Shown here: one piece after another, positions 7,942-15,597 of the stretch | Numbering within the stretch: position 1 is the first letter of the stretch | Layout: each line of letters begins with the position of its first letter | Assembly: GCA_010206225.2 (NCBI GenBank) | Contig: VIQU02000016.1 | Span: forward strand, 1 to 64,000 | Reading direction: 5' to 3' | DNA length: 64,000 nt | Source of the DNA: Lachnospiraceae bacterium MD308 | Lineage (GTDB): Bacteria > Bacillota > Clostridia > Lachnospirales > Lachnospiraceae | Notes under the pieces: model-generated | The model's database searches: none | Seen by the model: only the letters and a program-made list of their open reading frames with translations | What the model was told of the DNA's origin: nothing | Program-made: the position numbers and the translations under genes

Positions 7942-9462
7942 ATGAGGTATTTACCGGGAGCATGTCAGATGAAGGAGGCGGACCAGTACACGATCCATAC
8001 GCTTGGCATACCGTCTCTTGCATTGATGGAGCGGGCTGCCGCTGCCTGTGTCAGATATATGAGAGAGCAGGATATGGATTTGTCTGATGTCTGTATTGTG
8101 TGCGGTTCGGGCAATAACGGGGGCGATGGTTTTGCGATTGCAAGAATGCTGATAGAAGACGGACATCGTGTAACTGCTGTTATGGCAGGAAACAGGGATC
8201 GGTGCACCAGCGAATGTAAGGAGCAGATACGGCTTTTTGAAAAAGCGGGAGGAATCGTTGGCAATGAATTCAAAGCAGGAGAATATAGTATTATAGTAGA
8301 TGCTGTGTTCGGCGTAGGATTAAGCCGTAATATAGAAGGAAAATACGCGAAGATCCTCGGCGCGATGAATGAGAGCCGGGCGCTGAAATTCGCAGTGGAT
8401 ATACCGTCAGGGATTTCGGCTGATACGGGAAATGTTCTCGGAATCGCATTTATGGCAGATGTTACCGTCACTTTTCAGAAGATGAAATTCGGCATGGGCA
8501 TCTATCCGGGAAAAGAATATGCGAAAGAAGTGGTGATCGCCGATATCGGAATCAGCGACGCGCCTTTTAAGGAGGATACAGAGGTTGTCTGTGAGCTTAT
8601 GGAAACAGATTACCGATCGCTCCTTCCGGCCCGCATGGAAGATTCAAACAAAGGAACTTACGGAAAGGTGCTTGTGATCGCCGGGAGCAGGGGTATGTGC
8701 GGCGCGGCTTATTTTAACGCAAAATCCGCCTATCTGGCGGGCGCGGGGCTGGTACGTATCTATACGGCAGAAGAGAACCTTGCCGTTTTGCAGACGCTTC
8801 TGCCGGAAGCAGTGATTACTGCTTACGAAGATTTCGATGAAAAGGAACTTCTCCGGCTGCTGTCGTGGGCAGACGTTGTGTGCATGGGTTCTGGTATCGG
8901 CATGGAAGAGACGGCAAAGAAGCTTGTGGAGACAGTCTTTCAAAACAACCGATGTCCTTGCGTGGTAGATGCGGACGGTTTAAATCTGATGGCAGTACAT
9001 CCAAAAGCCTTTGAGCAGAGACTTCATGATCAATATATTCTGACTCCGCATATGAAAGAGATGTCACGACTTACAGGAATGTCGGTAAAGGAGATCAGAG
9101 AAGACCGGTTAAAGGCGCTGAAACGCTTTCTGGGAGATAAGAATGCCGGCATCACCTGCATCCTCAAGGATGCCGATACAGTGACATATACTGATAGAAA
9201 GCGGGCATGCCTGAACTGTTCCGGCAACTGCGCTATGGCGAAGGCGGGCTCCGGAGATGTACTTGCAGGGCTTACGGCGGGGCTTCTGGCGCAGAAACGT
9301 GACTGTTTTGAATCGGCAGTTCTGGGAGCATACCTGCATGGAAGGGCAGGAGATTCTGCAAGAGAAGACAAGGGCGCATACAGTGTGCTTGCAGAAGATA
9401 TCATGAACCATATCGGTATTGCTTTCAAACATTTGGCACAGGATGAGGAGGAGAGTATATGA
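7942..9462 (+). CDS. nnr: Bifunctional NAD(P)H-hydrate epimerase / ADP-dependent dehydratase
   Basis: Repairs NADHX and NADPHX, the damaged hydrated forms of reduced nicotinamide cofactors. The N-terminal epimerase domain (about 1-215) carries GSGNNGGDGF. The C-terminal ribokinase-like dehydratase domain (about 220-500) has NKGTYGKVLVIAGS and the nucleotide-site motif AGSGDVLAGL. The length of 506 residues matches the fused bacterial form. It follows rex and overlaps alr by four bases (ATGA), so the two are probably translationally coupled. The placement beside an NADH sensor fits a cofactor-maintenance role, which is inference. Confidence 0.95.
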   Translation: MRYLPGACQMKEADQYTIHTLGIPSLALMERAAAACVRYMREQDMDLSDVCIVCGSGNNGGDGFAIARMLIEDGHRVTAVMAGNRDRCTSECKEQIRLFEKAGGIVGNEFKAGEYSIIVDAVFGVGLSRNIEGKYAKILGAMNESRALKFAVDIPSGISADTGNVLGIAFMADVTVTFQKMKFGMGIYPGKEYAKEVVIADIGISDAPFKEDTEVVCELMETDYRSLLPARMEDSNKGTYGKVLVIAGSRGMCGAAYFNAKSAYLAGAGLVRIYTAEENLAVLQTLLPEAVITAYEDFDEKELLRLLSWADVVCMGSGIGMEETAKKLVETVFQNNRCPCVVDADGLNLMAVHPKAFEQRLHDQYILTPHMKEMSRLTGMSVKEIREDRLKALKRFLGDKNAGITCILKDADTVTYTDRKRACLNCSGNCAMAKAGSGDVLAGLTAGLLAQKRDCFESAVLGAYLHGRAGDSAREDKGAYSVLAEDIMNHIGIAFKHLAQDEEESI

Positions 9463-10625
9463 AGAAGTATACGAGAGTGTGCGCGAGAATTGACCTTGAT
9501 GCGATTGAGTTCAATGTGGAAAGTATGAAAAAGAATATTAGTGACAGTACCAAAATGCTCGTTGTCATTAAGGCGGACGGCTACGGACACGGTGGTCTGC
9601 AGATAGCAAGGCTCCTTGACGATAAGGAGTATATCTGGGGCTATGCAGTTGCTACTCTTGATGAGGCAGTAGCCCTTAGAAACGGCGGGATCATAAAACC
9701 GTTGCTTGTTCTGGGATGCATTTTCCCGGATCAGAGAGAATGCATGATAGAGCAAGGGATCCGGATGACCGTCTATACAAAGGAGATGGCTAAGGAAGTA
9801 TCGGAGTTAGCCGAAAGACTTCACAAGAAGGTATATATCCATATCAAGATCGATACGGGGATGTCAAGGCTTGGGTTTATGGCACAGGATGAGGATATCA
9901 GGGAGATAGAGGAGATTGCCGCGCTTCCGGGCCTTGTGCCGGAAGGAATGTACACACATTTTTCAAAAGCGGATGAGACAGATAAGACATTTACCCGCAG
10001 GCAGCTTGCCGCGTATCTGCGGGTGAAGCACAGTCTTGAAGAAAGAGGTGTGACATTTCCTTATTATCACTGTTCCAACAGCGCCGGGATCATTGACATG
10101 CCGGAGGCGAATCTGAATCTGGTGAGAGCGGGGATATCCACTTACGGGCTTTATCCGTCGGAAGAAGTCAACAAAGAAAAGGTTCCTTTAAAGCCTGCGA
10201 TGGAGCTGATCAGCCATGTGGCCCATGTAAAATGGGTGGAGAAAGGAACTCTGATCAGCTATGGGGGAACATTTGCCGCAAAGAAGAGAACGAAGATCGC
10301 AACCGTCCCGGTAGGATACGGAGACGGTTATCCCAGAAGTCTTTCTAATAAAGGCTATGTGCTCATACACGGAAAGAAGGCGGGAATTCTGGGACGTGTC
10401 TGCATGGATCAGCTTATGGTGGATGTTACAGATATCCCGGACGTGAAATATGGCGACAAAATCACCATGATCGGCAGCGACGGGGAAGAAAGCCTTCCCG
10501 TGGAGATATTAAGCGGGCTGTCCGGGAGATTTAATTATGAATTTGTGTGCAATCTGGGAAAACGTGTACCCCATGAATTTTTACGGCACGGCGAAGTGAC
10601 CGAACAGAGAGATTATTTTAGTTAA
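9459..10625 (+). CDS. alr: Alanine racemase
   Basis: PLP enzyme converting L-alanine to D-alanine for peptidoglycan. Lys39 in VIKADGYGHG is the Schiff-base lysine in the N-terminal TIM barrel. ISYGGTF near residue 267 supplies the second catalytic tyrosine, and GYGDGYPR follows in the C-terminal beta domain. At 388 residues it has the normal family length. It overlaps nnr by four bases and is followed by the EndoA/MazF gene, as in Bacillus, but without the antitoxin gene found there. Confidence 0.97.
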   Translation: MKKYTRVCARIDLDAIEFNVESMKKNISDSTKMLVVIKADGYGHGGLQIARLLDDKEYIWGYAVATLDEAVALRNGGIIKPLLVLGCIFPDQRECMIEQGIRMTVYTKEMAKEVSELAERLHKKVYIHIKIDTGMSRLGFMAQDEDIREIEEIAALPGLVPEGMYTHFSKADETDKTFTRRQLAAYLRVKHSLEERGVTFPYYHCSNSAGIIDMPEANLNLVRAGISTYGLYPSEEVNKEKVPLKPAMELISHVAHVKWVEKGTLISYGGTFAAKKRTKIATVPVGYGDGYPRSLSNKGYVLIHGKKAGILGRVCMDQLMVDVTDIPDVKYGDKITMIGSDGEESLPVEILSGLSGRFNYEFVCNLGKRVPHEFLRHGEVTEQRDYFS

Positions 10626-10703
10626 ATACGTAAACTCTATGGAATACATCCGAAAAAGATGGAAATACTTACTTTATCTTATATGTATCGGAGTGTGAAT
10701 AGA

Positions 10704-11051
10704 GTGCAGGTAAGGCGCGGAGATATTTATTATGCAGACTTAAGCCCGGTCGTCGGTTCCGAACAAGGCGGAATCCGTCCGGTGCTCATTATACAGAATG
10801 ATGTGGGCAACCGGCACAGCCCTACAGTTATATGTGCGGCGATTACTTCCCGCATGAATAAAGCGAAGCTTCCCACCCATGTGGAGCTGGACGTAAGAAA
10901 GTGCCAGATTGTAAAAAATTCGGTGATTTTACTGGAACAGATCCGTACCATTGATAAACAGAGATTAAAGGACATGGTATGCCATCTGGATAAAGGGATT
11001 ATGAACAAAGTTGATGAAGCGCTGAAGGTGAGTTTTGAGCTTCATACATAG
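10704..11051 (+). CDS. ndoA: MazF/EndoA-type endoribonuclease toxin, no adjacent antitoxin
   Basis: Sequence-specific mRNA interferase of the PemK/MazF fold. The protein aligns closely with Bacillus Endo[21 protein letters not shown] near the start, then RPVLIIQND, and [13 protein letters not shown] towards the end. GTG at 10704 gives 115 residues beginning MQVRRGD, matching the family start, with GGAG at 10690-10693 upstream. An in-frame ATG at 10659 would add residues absent from the family. The space after alr (10626-10703) is too short for the usual CopG-type antitoxin. The leader holds TACAT at 10645-10649, the core site known for Bacillus EndoA. Confidence 0.93.
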   Translation: MQVRRGDIYYADLSPVVGSEQGGIRPVLIIQNDVGNRHSPTVICAAITSRMNKAKLPTHVELDVRKCQIVKNSVILLEQIRTIDKQRLKDMVCHLDKGIMNKVDEALKVSFELHT

Positions 11052-11074
11052 CAAAGGAGTTTAAGAAATTTAAG

Positions 11075-11866
11075 ATGGAAGAAGGCAGTTTGTTTCAAAA
11101 AATACGGCAGATATTTCAGGCAGAAGATGAGATGGATGATGGGCTGAAAAAGGAAGCAGCCGCTTTGATCCGCAATATTTTCCGCTATATGGACAAGGAT
11201 GCGAAGGATATTATGACACACAGGAAGAATATCATTGCGATCGACGGGAAGGAGACGCTGGAAGATGCGCTGAAGTTTATGCTGGATGAGAATTTTTCCA
11301 GATTCCCGATCTATAAGGAGGATATTGACGAGATTGTCGGATTTCTTCACCTGAGGGACGCGATGGAATGTTATCTGGCAAGAGAGCAGCGTAAGATTCC
11401 TGTCTCAGAGCTTGGAGATTACATAAGGGCAGTAACATTCATACCTGAAACGAAGAGTATTGACACGCTTTTTCGTGAAATGCAGGTGTCACATAATCAT
11501 GTGGTGATCGTTCTGGACGAGTATGGACAGACGAGCGGGCTTGTGACGATGGAGGATATCTTAGAGGAACTCGTGGGAAATATTCTGGACGAGCATGACG
11601 TTGAGGAAAAGATGATCACCCGCCTTGTGACGGGAAATTATCTTGTAAACGGATTTGCTGAGTTGGAGGATCTGGAGGATTATCTCGGAATACAGTTTGA
11701 TAAAGAAAATTACGGGACGCTGAACGGATTTTTGATCGACCAGCTTGAGCGGATTCCTTCGCAGGACGAGCACTGCGTAGTGGAATATGAGGGGTATCGC
11801 TTTACCGTGCTTCTTGTGGATAATAATACGATCCGCAGAGTTAAGATTGAAAAACTGCCGGAATAA
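11075..11866 (+). CDS. CBS-domain CorC/TlyC-like protein without DUF21 membrane domain
   Basis: Soluble protein of 263 residues, similar in layout to E. coli CorC. A helical leader is followed by two CBS motifs: the first around IMTHRKNIIAID...FSRFPIY (residues 45-100), the second around HVVIVLDEYGQTSGLVTMEDI (145-170). A C-terminal CorC_HlyC transporter-associated domain (about 185-260) ends the protein. The family is linked to Mg/Co homeostasis, but the biochemical role is unsettled. The DUF21 transmembrane domain found in longer members is absent. It follows ndoA after 23 bases, so it is likely in the same transcript. Confidence 0.85.
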   Translation: MEEGSLFQKIRQIFQAEDEMDDGLKKEAAALIRNIFRYMDKDAKDIMTHRKNIIAIDGKETLEDALKFMLDENFSRFPIYKEDIDEIVGFLHLRDAMECYLAREQRKIPVSELGDYIRAVTFIPETKSIDTLFREMQVSHNHVVIVLDEYGQTSGLVTMEDILEELVGNILDEHDVEEKMITRLVTGNYLVNGFAELEDLEDYLGIQFDKENYGTLNGFLIDQLERIPSQDEHCVVEYEGYRFTVLLVDNNTIRRVKIEKLPE

Positions 11867-11965
11867 TGATAGAATTGAGGGAGCGCAAAGTGAAAAGCAA
11901 TGCGTAATGTCAGCAGAAGGAAGACAAGATCATAAAGATTAGAATCATAAAGCGAGGGATAAAAC

Positions 11966-12697
11966 ATGTCAGGACATTCAAAATTTGCCAACATTAAACA
12001 CAAGAAAGAAAAGAATGATGCGGCAAAGGGAAAGATTTTTACCAAAATAGGGAAAGAACTTGCAGTAGCCGTCAAGGAAGGCGGCAGCGCTGATCCGGCG
12101 AATAACAGCCGTCTCAGGGACGTAATTGCAAAAGCGAAAGCCAACAACATGCCCAACGAGACTATTGACCGGAATATTAAGAAAGCATCCGGAGACGCCA
12201 ATGCAGCGAATTATGAGCATATTACATATGAAGGTTACGGCCCCAACGGGACGGCGATCATCGTCGAGACGCTGACGGACAACCGCAACCGTACCGCAAC
12301 CAATGTAAAGAACGCATTTACAAAAGGGAACGGTAACGTGGGGACGCCAGGCTGCGTATCATTTATGTTTGATAAGAAGGGACAGATCGTTATTGATAAG
12401 GAAGAGTATGAAGGAGACTCTGACGAGCTGATGATGCAGGTGTTAGATGCAGGTGCAGATGATTTTTCGGAGGAGGAGGACAGCTACGAGATCCTGACTT
12501 CACCGGATGATTTCAGCGCAGTGCGCCAGACTCTTGAAGAAGCGGGGATTCCTATGGCTGTAGCGGAAGTGACTATGATTCCGCAGACTTATGTAGCGCT
12601 TACAGAGCCGAAGGACATCACCAGCATCCAAAAGACGCTTGATATGCTGGACGATGATGATGATGTGCAGGACGTATATCACAACTGGGAAGAATAA
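11966..12697 (+). CDS. yebC: YebC/PmpR family protein
   Basis: Cytoplasmic protein of 243 residues, full length for the family. It begins [16 protein letters not shown], a hallmark sequence, and continues with [14 protein letters not shown] and [14 protein letters not shown]. Family members act as transcriptional regulators or, in some Firmicutes, as translation factors that relieve ribosome stalling at proline stretches; the sequence alone does not decide between them. GAGGG lies ahead of the ATG. The 99 bases before it show no clear terminator. Confidence 0.93.
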   Translation: MSGHSKFANIKHKKEKNDAAKGKIFTKIGKELAVAVKEGGSADPANNSRLRDVIAKAKANNMPNETIDRNIKKASGDANAANYEHITYEGYGPNGTAIIVETLTDNRNRTATNVKNAFTKGNGNVGTPGCVSFMFDKKGQIVIDKEEYEGDSDELMMQVLDAGADDFSEEEDSYEILTSPDDFSAVRQTLEEAGIPMAVAEVTMIPQTYVALTEPKDITSIQKTLDMLDDDDDVQDVYHNWEE

Positions 12698-12712
12698 CAG
12701 CGGAGGAAACGG

Positions 12713-13486
12713 ATGGACAAGACAGACAGGATTAAGAAGGAGCTTATCGTTCTCTTTGATGAGATGCTGGACCACAGGAAGGAATTCAGGCGGAAGCAGT
12801 ATGCGGGTGTCATAGAAGATGCCCTGAAAAGGTATGAGCGTACGATGGAAGATATCATGCAGTGCTTCGTGCAGGCACCGGAGGAAGAAAGGGAAGCCCT
12901 GACAGAGGAGCTTGCGCAGGTAATTCCAAATCATGCGTATGAGAAGATGCAGTCTGTAAAAAAGAGGAACAGAGACAGAGATTCGATGGATTATAATCTG
13001 AATATGGCGGTGTATGTAGTTCCGCTTTTAAATTATTCCAAACAGAAAGACTGCATCGCCCTTACAAAGAGGATGGTGGAACTGTGGAATGGAAAAGGCA
13101 TAACAAACATGCATCTTACGCACAGCACTTATGATGAGATAGCCGCAGGGTTTGAACGGAAGCTCTGCTATATTACGACGGCGGTCTGTGAGAGCATGAA
13201 AAAGCCGGATGACTGTTATGAGCTTCGGACATTCCGGGATTTCCGGGACGGCTATCTGATGGAAACCGAAGCGGGGCGGGAACTTATAGAAGAGTATTAC
13301 GAGATTGCGCCGGGGATTGTCATGCTGATCAATATGCAGGATCATGCGAAGGATATCTATGAAAGTATCTACAAGGAATATCTTGCACCCTGCCTTAAGT
13401 TGATTGAGAAAGGAAAGAAAGAAGCATGTCTGGAGCACTACGTATCTATGATGTGCGGACTCAAAAAGAAGTATTTATATGCATAG
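12713..13486 (+). CDS. Uncharacterised CFI-box-CTERM domain protein
   Basis: Protein of 257 residues with no signal peptide or membrane segment. The N-terminal two thirds is charged and mostly helical and I do not recognise it. The C-terminal part holds a CFI-box-like segment starting near residue 152: CYITTAVCE, KPDDCYELRTFRDFRD, then TEAGRELIEEYYEIAP. This small Cys-containing module ends many otherwise unrelated proteins and its function is unknown. The gene starts 15 bases after yebC and ends just before metY, so it is part of that run. Confidence 0.75.
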   Translation: MDKTDRIKKELIVLFDEMLDHRKEFRRKQYAGVIEDALKRYERTMEDIMQCFVQAPEEEREALTEELAQVIPNHAYEKMQSVKKRNRDRDSMDYNLNMAVYVVPLLNYSKQKDCIALTKRMVELWNGKGITNMHLTHSTYDEIAAGFERKLCYITTAVCESMKKPDDCYELRTFRDFRDGYLMETEAGRELIEEYYEIAPGIVMLINMQDHAKDIYESIYKEYLAPCLKLIEKGKKEACLEHYVSMMCGLKKKYLYA

Positions 13487-13498
13487 GAGGAGAAGCAA

Positions 13499-14779
13499 TT
13501 GAGCAAATATAAGATCGAAACCAAATGTATCCAATCGGGTTATGAACCGGGCAACGGGGAGCCGAGAGTTCTTCCGATCTACCAGAGCACCACTTTTAAA
13601 TATTCCAGCAGTGAGCAGATGGGACGGCTTTTTGATCTGGAGGAATCGGGATATTTCTACACCCGCCTGCAGAATCCAACCAATGATGCAGTAGCTGCAA
13701 AAATCTGTGATCTGGAGGGCGGAGCTGCAGGGATGCTCACCTCTTCGGGACAGGCGGCAAGCTTTTATGCCATCATGAATATCGCGCAGGCAGGCGACCA
13801 TATCGTATGTGCTTCCGCGTTGTATGGAGGAACTTACAATCTCTACGCGCATACGATCCGCAGGATGGGCATAGAGGCCACTTTTGTCGATCCCGAGTGT
13901 ACGCCGGAGGAACTGAATGCGGCGTTTCGGGATAATACGAAGGCTGTGTTCGGGGAATCTGTGGCAAATCCGGCGCTGGTTGTTCTTGACTTTGAAAAAT
14001 TTGCACAGGCGGCTCATGCTCACGGGGTTCCGTTTATTGTAGACAACACATTTGCGACGCCGATTAACTGCCGTCCTTTTGAATGGGGAGCGGATATTGT
14101 CACCCATTCCACAACAAAGTATATGGATGGCCATGCTTCCTGTGTGGGCGGCGCTATCGTGGACAGCGGCAATTTTGATTGGGAGGCTCATGCGGAAAAA
14201 TTCCCGGGACTGACTCAGCCGGATGAGACCTATCACGGAATTGTATACACGCAGAGATTCGGCAAAGGGGCTTATATTACAAAGGCTACCGCGCAGCTTA
14301 TGCGTGATCTCGGTTCTATCCAGTCGCCTCAGAATGCGTTTCTTTTAAATATCGGTCTGGAAACGCTTCATCTTCGGATGCCGAGACATTGTGAAAATGC
14401 CCTGAAAGCGGCAAAATATCTTAAGGGGCACGAAAAAGTCGCATGGGTGAACCATCCGTCCTTAGAGGGTGATAAATATTATGATCTTGCAAAGAAATAT
14501 ATGCCGGGCGGAACCTGCGGCGTTCTGACATTCGGCTTAAAGGGCGGGAGAGATGCGGCAGTCCGTATGATGGACAGTCTGAAGATGATCGCCATCGTAA
14601 CCCATGTGGCAGATGCGAGAAGCTGCGTCCTTCATCCGGCAAGTCATACCCACCGCCAGATGAACGATACGGAACTTCTGGAAGCAGGCGTACAGCCGGA
14701 TCTGATTCGTTTCAGCGTGGGAATCGAGAATATTGAAGATATCATTGCAGACCTTGAACAGGCGCTTTTGCACGTATAA
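13499..14779 (+). CDS. metY: O-acetylhomoserine sulfhydrylase (aminocarboxypropyltransferase)
   Basis: PLP enzyme making homocysteine from O-acetylhomoserine and sulfide in methionine synthesis. Some homologues also handle O-acetylserine. The 426-residue Cys/Met-metabolism fold shows TRLQNPTND near residue 60, SSGQAASFY near 85, and the PLP-lysine segment THSTTKYMDGH near 200. The start is TTG at 13499, chosen because AGGAGG at 13485-13490 is well spaced and the next residues (SKYKIETK) match the family. No SAM riboswitch or T-box precedes it; it lies 12 bases after the CFI-box gene. Confidence 0.92.
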   Translation: MSKYKIETKCIQSGYEPGNGEPRVLPIYQSTTFKYSSSEQMGRLFDLEESGYFYTRLQNPTNDAVAAKICDLEGGAAGMLTSSGQAASFYAIMNIAQAGDHIVCASALYGGTYNLYAHTIRRMGIEATFVDPECTPEELNAAFRDNTKAVFGESVANPALVVLDFEKFAQAAHAHGVPFIVDNTFATPINCRPFEWGADIVTHSTTKYMDGHASCVGGAIVDSGNFDWEAHAEKFPGLTQPDETYHGIVYTQRFGKGAYITKATAQLMRDLGSIQSPQNAFLLNIGLETLHLRMPRHCENALKAAKYLKGHEKVAWVNHPSLEGDKYYDLAKKYMPGGTCGVLTFGLKGGRDAAVRMMDSLKMIAIVTHVADARSCVLHPASHTHRQMNDTELLEAGVQPDLIRFSVGIENIEDIIADLEQALLHV

Positions 14780-14789
14780 AATCAGAAAT

Positions 14790-14828
14790 CACCTCCATAC
14801 TAATTAAAAAGTATGGAGGTGTATTTTT
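14790..14828 (+). terminator. Hairpin between metY and tepA that buries the tepA ribosome binding site
   Basis: Arms 14790-14801 (CACCTCCATACT) and 14810-14821 pair perfectly over 12 bp with an 8-base loop and are followed by TATTTTT. It looks like the metY terminator. Its right arm contains GGAGG (14815-14819), the ribosome binding site for the tepA ATG at 14829, so folding would also block tepA translation. Confidence 0.75.
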
Positions 14829-15536
14829 ATGGGAAATGAAAAGCAGGATGAAAAACAGGAAATGAAAAACGAGCAGATCCGAGAAATGGGTTCTCTGAAT
14901 TTAAATGAAGGCAAAGATAAACATAAGATCAAGCTTTTAACGATCATCGGCGAGATTGAAGGCCATGAAGCCGTGTCAGGAAATGCAAAGGCCACAAAGT
15001 ACGAGCATCTTCTTCCTATGCTTGCAGAGGTAGAGGACAGTGAGGAGATCGAGGGACTTCTCATCCTTCTGAATACACTGGGGGGAGATGTGGAAGCAGG
15101 ACTTTCTATTGCGGAAATGATCGCTTCCCTAAGTAAGCCTACAGTATCGCTCGTTTTAGGCGGAAGCCATTCAATCGGGGGACCTTTAGCGGTGTCGGCA
15201 AAGTATTCCTTTATTGTGCCGAGCGGTACGATGATCGTACATCCAGTGCGCTCTAACGGGATGTTCATCGGCGTGACGCAAAGTCTCAGGAACATGATAA
15301 AGACGCAGGATCGGATCACCAAGTTTTTAGCTGGCCATTCGCATATGACACAGCAGAGAATTGAAGAACTTATGTTGAATCCGACAGAACTCGTCAAGGA
15401 TGTAGGTACCCTTTTAGAAGGCCGGGAAGCTGTGCGGGAAGGGCTTATTGACGAGGTCGGCGGAATGAGTGATGCATTAGGAAAACTGCATGAAATGATC
15501 GATGAGGAGAGGAAAAAAAAGAGTAAAAATTTGTAA
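14829..15536 (+). CDS. tepA: ClpP-like serine protease, TepA/YmfB type
   Basis: Cytoplasmic ClpP-fold peptidase of 235 residues, close to Bacillus TepA. After a charged N-terminal tail of about 30 residues, the crotonase/ClpP fold begins. The oxyanion loop NTLGGDVEAG is near residue 82, the likely nucleophile Ser115 lies in GGSHSIGG, and His138 in MIVHP. In Bacillus this protein is linked to secretion and spore protein turnover, and its gene also lies beside the FtsK/SpoIIIE gene, as here. GGAGG at 14815-14819 is the ribosome binding site and lies inside a strong hairpin. Confidence 0.88.
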   Translation: MGNEKQDEKQEMKNEQIREMGSLNLNEGKDKHKIKLLTIIGEIEGHEAVSGNAKATKYEHLLPMLAEVEDSEEIEGLLILLNTLGGDVEAGLSIAEMIASLSKPTVSLVLGGSHSIGGPLAVSAKYSFIVPSGTMIVHPVRSNGMFIGVTQSLRNMIKTQDRITKFLAGHSHMTQQRIEELMLNPTELVKDVGTLLEGREAVREGLIDEVGGMSDALGKLHEMIDEERKKKSKNL

Positions 15537-15564
15537 TGACAGTCCCCGGCAAAGATGATATAAT
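15536..15564 (+). promoter_or_regulatory. Candidate promoter of ftsK
   Basis: ATGACA (15536-15541) and TATAAT (15559-15564) are separated by 17 bases, right at the tepA stop codon. AAGGGGG precedes the ftsK ATG at 15598. This gives ftsK its own promoter independent of tepA. Confidence 0.6.
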
Positions 15565-15597
15565 ACTTTTTGATTGAGCCAGTAAGGGGGAAAATAC

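Noticed and set aside
9030-9755. 241-codon minus-strand frame spanning the nnr-alr junction
   Set aside because: Both overlapped + strand genes are certain, and the frame has no family-like features.
13487-13498. Possible SAM riboswitch or T-box before metY
   Set aside because: The gap to the preceding gene is only 12 bases, leaving no room for one. A T-box before ilvA was also sought in 129-320 and not seen.
13475-14236. 253-codon minus-strand frame opposite metY
   Set aside because: Low-complexity shadow of metY with atypical composition and no start signal.
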